Both the position numbers and the translations under genes were made by a program. Below the pieces are notes generated by a model. It did not search any database. It was given only the letters and a program-made list of their open reading frames with translations, and was not told the origin of the DNA. Below, one piece after another: positions 56,800 to 64,000 of a stretch of 64,000 bases of DNA (its first letter is position 1; every line of letters begins with the position of its first letter). Origin of the DNA: Ptychodera flava (Eukaryota; Hemichordata; Enteropneusta; Ptychoderidae); the NCBI RefSeq assembly GCF_041260155.1, contig NC_091928.1, forward strand, positions 47,331,637-47,395,636, given 5' to 3'.

Positions 56800-58270
56800 A
56801 CATAATGTCTCATTAATATACATAGTACGTTTCATTAAATTTTGTAGGGTCCTTCCAGTCTTACGTCCCTAATTGGGAAAGTCACTTAAATATGCAAATT
56901 AGTAACTAGCTAATGAAAAATTGCAGATATATCCCTAATTAGAAAATTTTGTTAAATATACAAATTAGTCAGATGTTTTTAATAATCTAAACCGACTCTT
57001 GGTCATGTTATATCATAGCATCTACAATGTCCATCACAAGTATCGACAACTTTGATCAAGTCACTTCAGAGATATACCTTTACTTAGGAAAGTTATTTAA
57101 ATATGCAAGTAGTAAGTTTATATGAAACTCTAAAAACAACTTTCATGATTGTTATATCCGTGTATATCAAATATACATAGCATGTTTCGTGAACTTCGAA
57201 ACAGCAGTACTAATTTCAAGACTTTTCAAGACCTTCACTGCCACGCTGGATTTATACTGTGGACTTTGTGCAACTTCAAGCCTGCAAGCCAAAGGACTGT
57301 TCATTCATCCGACAGACTGTTACAACTCTGAGACCGGAGCTTTGCCGCCCAGCTGAGATAAGTAGTCTGTACACTTTTACAGTTTGTATTCTATCCCTTG
57401 ACTTAGCGATTAGTTTTATTTTCGGAATAAATTTCGTTTTAAAAGGAAACTGCTTTTGTTCTTGTTCTTTCACGTAACAAAGGTAATATCATAGTCTCTT
57501 CAATACACACAGCAAGTTTCATTGTACACATATTGACTGGCATGAGGGGTTAAAGACGTATGCTGTTGCCTTCATGGCCTTCATGTGTTTTGTAACACAT
57601 CTCATCCGTAGCCATGCATAAGAACGTACTATACACAAAACTTGTCTCATGTAGGCCTACGATGTAATATGTTGGAGTGGTTCAGTAAGAAAACGTTTTT
57701 CCAAACAGGATCGCAATACTTCTGCAAAACGTTCAATGCACCTTTGATTATAGTTTTCGCCCGTTTCGAGTCCTTGTTGGAAACCAAAGCATTCAATTCT
57801 TCTTCAGAAAGTAGGATAAACCAAAAAAATTCTCGACTATCGTTTCGATTGGCCGCAGACGACATCTTTGTTTACATTCCGGTCCGCGCACGCGTCAATG
57901 TCGTCTTTGACGTCAGCGGGCATCATTTTTCGGAACTGATGCCTGGCAGGCAACAGTTCCAACAAATGATGCCTGATGACGTCGTTTGCGTGGATCAGCA
58001 CAAAAAGAATGCATCCCACGTGACTATCAACTGGCGAATTAGAATACAGACTGCGGATGAGGTGTGTTACAATAACATTTGTCGATTCGATTCGAACTTA
58101 TATCCCTAATTAGGAGATTTCAAATTAGGAATTAGCCGAAATTAAAATGCTAGATGACTTTTGATAATGTTATGTTAGAGTATCTTCCATATAAATACAG
58201 CTTTTTTCGACTGATCAAGTCAATGCAGATACATGTCCCTAATTAGGAAAGTTCATAAAAATGAAAGTTA
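56800..58270. repeat. Irregular repeats of a CCCTAATTAGGAAAGTT motif
   Basis: 'ccctaatt(a/g)g(g/a)aaa' followed by '(t)taaatatgcaaattagt' is seen near 56868, 56932, 57077 (diverged), 58103 and 58227, also with shared 'gttatatcatag' sequence. The block 57130-58100 interrupts the series. Confidence 0.5.
57647..57865 (-). pseudogene. Crypton/DUF3504-like N-terminal fragment
   Basis: 72-codon frame starting MSSAANRNDS. Its segment FILLSEEELNALVSNKDSKR, followed by AKTIIKGALNVLQKYC, fits the N-terminal helical region of Crypton-type recombinases and their domesticated relatives ('[LF]SE.E...L...K..K..K.....AL......Y'). It parallels VEFSETDKQELI...QFNKWM of the element at 21.3 kb. The family resemblance stops at KYCDPVW and no core domain follows in this region. 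The sequence around the ATG is CpG-richer than its flanks. Could be a first exon or a fragment; I see no donor that clearly continues it. Confidence 0.4.
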
Positions 58271-59565
58271 CTTATTAAAGGCATATAGCTGCAACTTTTG
58301 GTATTATTTTTATGATTTCATATAAAAAAGTAGTTCATAGAAAGAGATGTTTTCTCGAGTATAATATTATCCACTGAAGTGGGACTGCATGGGGGGTTTC
58401 AGTAAGACAAATACTAACCTGTGCCACACCCAAATATGGCCCCTCCATACAACTACATGATAAACAACGTAAATGGTGCATCTACACGATTGAATCTTTA
58501 CAAATACAACATGGTGCAACCAACTGAAAGGATAGAAAAAGGATTCACTCCACTTTGACAAACAATTCTCGGTTTTTCACATAACATGGCAAGATTTTGA
58601 AAATGGCGGGAAACTTAAAATAAAAATAAATTTTTTCGATTTCGTAATGACTTTATCGTTCACATTTCAGATTGCAATCAATGATATCTGAGGAAATTGG
58701 AGGTACCTAGAGGTTGAACTAATTTCGCAGAATTGCAGCTCATGGGCCTTTATCTTTCATGTCACCCTTTACATATTTCATGGCTGATAAATGCTAGAGT
58801 GATCAACATTTATAGTAAACAAGTAACGAGTCCCAGATTTGGACAGGAAGATGGTGGCGGGAAACGAATCTAGTCGGCCAGGAAACGAGTCTAGTCGGCA
58901 ACTGGCCGGCAGCGAGTTATTCGATGACCATATCTTCGCCGCTCGTGGCGCACTTTCAGCATTTCAAGCGAGGTATTGCAACAGGAGTCTTGGTCCGCTG
59001 CCCCATTTCTACCACTACTTGCACTGCGCACGGAAATAGGGACAGGTAAGGGCCGCAATTTTATTCAGAATTTGACTGCATATTAATACCAACAGTCACC
59101 AGACAAGATCATGTGATCAGCAACTATATATGGTGGTGCGGCAAGCCTTGAAATTAGCCGACGAAATATCGAACATTGAAGATGTTTGCATCACTTTGAA
59201 GTCTCCGACTCAGTTCTTCTTTGATGGCATTTATTGGTGAAATGGTGATTACCCTTTAGTCTCGAGATGATCTCTCCTTTCGAATATACGGAAGTGACTT
59301 AAAACGAATGGTATTCCGTAACCAGTTGGCAGTGGAACATACAGCGGATGCTTTAAGAGATGGCCCATTTGATTTCTAGTGACGGACTTGAGGAGTTTCG
59401 AAAAAAATTCTTGCTGGCCGTTAATAGGAAAACATTCTCTGTCAAGTGGGCAGGAGAAAATTGCTAAAAAAAAAGGCTGTAAAAAATTAAGCTTTCATAC
59501 ATTGGTTGATAATGAATCTGCTGAGTTGGTGATACGGTGTGAGTGGGGTGAGCGGAAAGATACAG
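58270..59565. other. No gene recognised
   Basis: A GC-richer patch at 58850-59060 has a plus frame (MDRKMVAGNESSRPGNESSR...) with a short internal duplication ('ggaaacga.tctagtcgg' twice) and a possible GTAAGG donor after 59045. Nothing else supports a gene. Confidence 0.35.
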
Positions 59566-59569
59566 ACAG

Positions 59570-62500
59570 AACGAGTATGCATGAATGCCTACTCGTATTG
59601 TGGTGATTTGCAAGTTCCCTACGACATCATTACTGTTAAGCATCAGATAATGCATTGTCAGTGTTTGTCATATATCAGTTTGATATGTTTAATATGTATA
59701 TTAAACGTATGAAACTGATGCTATTTTCAATGTTAACATTTCTTTTTGAACAAATATTCATTGTAAAAAAGTACTTGTAATACAAACGACATTATGTTGT
59801 ATGTCATTTGATAAAACATTTAATGCAGAAAACAAAACTTTTCGGCAGCAACTAAAATCTTTGTAAATAATTGTTTTGTGATATTCACTGCACTTGTAAT
59901 TGCATTAACTCTAGTCACCTGTCACACATGTTGACACTACATGATTTTCAAACATTGGTTGAAATTGTAAAAGATATGATCTGCAAACATTTTCAACACC
60001 CTGACAGGTTAAAAATAAAAACCATACATTACTCAGCATATCGAAACACCTTAATAAAGCTAAAATTGTGCGTTGTAAAACACGGGTGAAAACTTTTAAG
60101 ACAATGAAAGAACAATAACATGCATAAATCCTTACCAATAACCATACAGAGCAATGAAATTGAAAGTTGAAATACTATTTGCATCTCATTTTGTTTTTCA
60201 GTAGAAATGGCAAAATACATTAACATGCTGGCTTTTCTTAAAGAATGACCCCCTTCAGTTTGTCATAACTTGCTTCTCACAGTTACCTGCAGAACATGAC
60301 TTCAATGGTAAACGATTATTTAGAAATGTTTACAGAAATATCTAAATACACTTTTACTAATTAAAATATTGTTAAACCTTCAATTGTACAAATATAATTC
60401 TGGTTAATCTATTGTTCTGTGCGTGATACCAAAGTTGCGATGTTAAAAAATTGCTTTTGATTGAACAAAAAATTGTGTCGAGGTAACTCTTGGAAAAATG
60501 TCTGCAATACCCATTTTGAGCGCTGCCAAACGTGCAACCACGATTAAATTCACGGAATGAAGATACCTTCCTTCCTCAAACATTGTTTTCCTAAAATGTT
60601 TTCACTTACAAGTTCCTTTCAGTGATAAATCGGCTGTCACTTCCTGTGCTTTTGGAGTTAATCATTCATCTATTTATTTATATGAGTTCGCGTTCTGTTT
60701 CTATCCGGTGTAGCTGACATGGCAGCAGTACTGTTGAAAACAGTGTTTATAGCGCCCTCAAGGATCCTTGAAAGGGATCAGTGGGGGCGCTATAAACACT
60801 GTTTTCAACAGTACTGCTGTTCCACAATTTGCATTCTTGTTTTCTCACTCCTCTCCAGCGGTGCTTGCAAAAACTCGCGATTCATTACAAGCTTTAACAA
60901 GTGGCTGGAAGTAGAGACACGTAACTTTGCTGTACTAGAAAGAGATATGTGAAATAAAAAAGAACTTAAGTATACAAAGCTTTGATGATTTCTTTTACTA
61001 TTTTTGTTTTGCACATTAACTACACAGTTTTCTATTTGACTCCCGAAAGAATGTTGAGAAATACAGTATCTAGCGTGCGAGCTCTGTCTTTAACGTGTAG
61101 ACTGCATATTTAAAGTTGACAAGTGAATTCTGGTCCCGACTACAAAATGTAAAAATTGTATTTTACACGTATAGAAGATGTGGTGCCAGTTAGTGTTTCA
61201 ATATGCTTTGGCAAAAGAACAGGCAATTGCAACTGACAGGCAAAACAAAAGTAGTGATAAAAAATGTTAGGAGTTACAGCTACTGACGTTTTAAACTAAC
61301 GTAGCCTCTGTATCATCCTAACCGATCGCATGGCGTTACACGACAACCGAAAGTAAGGGATCGACAATCAGATGTTTTTGGTCAAAATGGGAATATATCC
61401 CTTAACTTGAGAAAATTTAAATTACCAACAGGTTTAGGAAAAATATCTCGACACGGTAGTCAAACAACCAAAAGCGCAGAATTCTACCAAATAACATACA
61501 TGTTACGAAAACTCTGACCACTAATTGTCAATCCGACGACCTAAACGACCAAGAGTCAATTCCGAAGACACTTTTCTTTATTCAGAAACATCCGCACTGA
61601 ACACGATGTCGCCCTCTACACTTCATCTGTCGAATGACTTTTAAATAACGAAACGGTATTCATCATTCTGTATCTGTGTACTTGTGTACGGCGACCATCT
61701 GACGGTTGTCCGCCAAAATCTGTCCCATGTCGCCGTAACTCTACTCGTTTGGTAGAGAATAGTCACACCCATGGTCACTTACTTTGATTAAGCCCACTTG
61801 ATGCTGTCAGAAATCCTGTTTGTACCAAGGCACAACTAAAACAGCCGTAGATCTTAAAGATTTAATAAAGTTGCAAAATAAATTGGTAAATAGAAAAGTT
61901 GATTTTGGAAAAGCATTCACAACTTTGACTCACGCACTGTTTGCGGCCTATAGACACAGACCGCCATCTACACGTGTCGGATCGGAGCGCAGCTTCTGAC
62001 CTGACCGGCTACATTGTGGTCGTAGTGGCTGAAGTCAGTCAAATGGGCGACATCCTGTACTTAACCTCCTTTCGTGGCGGCGGTAGGTTTTCTCCTCGAC
62101 ACCGAGTTACATGATATAGTCACGAGGCTATTATTACCAGCGCATGGGGTTATGCAAAACTTACAAGCCTCGTGTCATGGTACGCCTAACCTTCATTGGA
62201 GGCCTGGAAGGGTTGTGATAATCCCGGGGATCACACTACAACAAATGATAACCTGCTGAGCAAACCAAAGTTAAAAATATGAAATTTGGAAAGATTGAAG
62301 TATCGCATTGTAAAGACTCTTTTTTCAATCATTGTGAACAACCCTGATGATGACGTAAACGTGTCTGATATAATCATAACAGAATCTGTTAAGTATCTGT
62401 AAAAATCTTGGAAAATTGAGATCGCACATGCTAATATTACGAGGGTAATGAAATTAATTAATGATGAAGTTCTTTTTATTGACAATGATTCACGACGGTT

Positions 62501-63640
62501 TTCTGCTGGAATTCTCCAGACGTCAAAATATTTTTTTTCAGATTTCCAAACGTGGTCAGATGTTTATAGCAAGAAATGTATCTAGCAACTAATTATACAG
62601 AATAAGCGTAACTTGGTTGATACTGTTTGTGGCCAAACTTCGTCGTGTACCATGCCCATATTCGATAATCGTCAGCCCTGCAAATTTCATGTCACCCACT
62701 TAACCCTTCTTTAGGTAACAATCTCCTCACAAATCTATGATATGAAAAGGTACAAGTCGGCTACGCAGACAGTACGTTAAATGATGTAGACAGTGCTTTG
62801 CCTGGTACGTGCTGACGTCAATGTCTTTGAACATTTAACCCCTTGAGTGCTGTAATATTTTTGCATCAAAAGTTTTAGTGCATTATATTTTACCAATTTT
62901 TATGAATATTTCTGTATTTTTTTTGATAATTTTGGACCAAATGGACATCACATTACATTAGCTACAGTTTTTTATCAAAATTTTGACAAAAAGCTGAAAA
63001 AAATTGACGGAGCAATATTTTTAATGGTTACAAAATTGACTTTGGCGCTCAAAGGGTTAAGAGGGTGTTGTACCTATCCGTTGTACACCCAGGGAATCAA
63101 CAAAGATAAAACACCAGAGTTAACATTTGATTTTTTCCTCCCCTGTAGAATGAAATCCGGATTTAAAGTGAGGCCAATAGACATTTAGTAGTTGTACTCC
63201 ATTGTCGATGCCGATGACTCGCTATCTGAGCCTAGAAAGAGGAGATAGAATTCGGCATGAAGAGATATTTTATACCCAGCTGACGGAACAAAATTTGACG
63301 GATACTTTTGATTTACATAAGAAGAAATTACCGTACACACCTATTGGTTCGTTGCAACATCAACGCAAAGGTGTTCCCGTAAGATCTAGTGGCAACCTGA
63401 TAGACTCAGTGACATTTTGCAATATCATGTTGCGATTTGCAGACGTGACGTAACTCCATTCTACCAAAATGCAGTATCACGCGAGTTTCTTAGACAAGAA
63501 GGTCAAGTACCCCTATCTAGCAAACACAGACTGTGTGCCAAAGCATTTGCCCACGCATAACTTTATTCTTGCATTACGTTAGACAACGCAGCAGAGGGTA
63601 AAGCGGCAGTTGCTGTAAATTTGTAATTACCATCTGATAG
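59570..63640. repeat. R2 block, right copy
   Basis: Direct-orientation copy of 19080-19205 plus 21969-25230. It lacks the palindrome/Crypton insertion, the retroelement insertion and the 24225 MITE, so it supplies their empty sites. It carries extra sequence at about 61760-63540 that the left copy lacks, including a frame at 63202-63453 (MSMPMTRYLSLERG...) without a recognised family. Confidence 0.75.
60723..60819. repeat. Foldback element with GCAGCAGTACTGTTG arms (R2 copy 2)
   Basis: Same hairpin as 23657-23753. Arm pairing is better preserved here: TATAGCGCCC/GGGCGCTATA and GTTTATAG/CTATAAAC both pair fully. Confidence 0.8.
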
Positions 63641-63642
63641 TA

Positions 63643-63834
63643 AACACCTATTGCCTGGTCATGAGGGCTATAGCACCCGTCTATTACCCCGAGGGGCCGT
63701 GTGTTACCAGAAACACATCGCTATTCCAGGAGGCCGTAGGCCGAGGGGTATAGCGATGTGTTTCTGGTAACACACGGCCACGAGGGTAATAGACTGGCGC
63801 TATAGCCCGAATAAAGACCAGGCTATAGGTGTTT
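63643..63834. repeat. Long foldback element (ACACCTAT...ATAGGTGT)
   Basis: Arms of about 85 bp. 'aacacctattgcctggtc' mirrors 'gaccaggctataggtgtt', and GGCCGTGTGTTACCAGAAAC mirrors its inverse near 63770. The centre is GGAGGCCGTAGGCCGAGG. It begins exactly where R2 homology ends ('accatctgata'). Confidence 0.85.
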
Positions 63835-64000
63835 TATAACACACCACATGCTCATGTTGTATTGTTATATAGATTTTAATGTGTTTTGATATTTTGCACG
63901 GCAACAATCCATTGTGACAAGTTTACCATGACTGGGCGATGTTTCCACAGGGATTTCAGTTGTACGCGGTACCACTTTCTTCAAAACTTATCTAAGCATA

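Noticed and set aside
57642-58109. 155-codon plus-strand frame
   Set aside because: Shadow of the Crypton-like frame on the minus strand; no recognisable domain.
62340-62365. CTGATGATGACGTAAACG, another hammerhead-like string
   Set aside because: GAAA is missing (GTAAA instead) and there is no stem II.

Overview
This is an AT-rich window from an animal genome, most likely a marine invertebrate (a basal deuterostome or a lophotrochozoan would fit; the species cannot be fixed from sequence). It contains one convincing host gene: a four-exon iodothyronine-deiodinase-type selenoprotein on the minus strand (44278 to 41272), with an in-frame TGA at the catalytic position. A plausible SECIS element lies about 1.2 kb past its stop. 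Everything else that can be recognised is mobile or repetitive DNA, usually nested.

Layout. 1-6.5 kb is a modular non-coding repeat block (called R1 here) that recurs in direct orientation at about 45.5-56.3 kb. 7-15 kb holds two inverted, decayed Penelope-like element (PLE) copies, each with a hammerhead-ribozyme-like core. Between them a 3.2-kb element with terminal inverted repeats (TIRs) has split a foldback element. 16.2-18.2 kb is a TTAA-flanked element. 19.2-22 kb holds a long near-perfect palindrome and a broken Crypton-type tyrosine recombinase whose 3' end carries a histone-type stem-loop plus a purine-rich downstream element. 22-25.2 kb is a second duplicated block (R2) that recurs at 59.6-63.6 kb. 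25.2-29.3 kb has microsatellites and a third PLE fragment. 29.3-39.7 kb is bounded by 222-bp inverted repeats; inside are a tRNA-like sequence, a few weak exon candidates and a degenerate palindromic repeat array. 40-44.3 kb is the deiodinase gene. 45-64 kb is the second R1 and R2 copies with their own nested insertions (a truncated LINE, a CAGG-ended element with 6-bp target duplications, TTAA elements) and a small Crypton-like N-terminal fragment.

R1 and R2 occur twice in the same order, so the window can be read as two diverged copies of one large block flanking the deiodinase locus. Comparing the copies gives empty sites, and these define insertion boundaries directly. One example shows that the commonest MITE family here (GGTAGTATGCGCCTCGG termini) inserts at TTAA.

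Main limits: exon models, SECIS, ribozyme and histone 3'-end calls rest on reading motifs by eye, and family names for the transposons are inferred from motif resemblance, not searches. R1, R2 and element boundaries are approximate unless a target duplication is stated.
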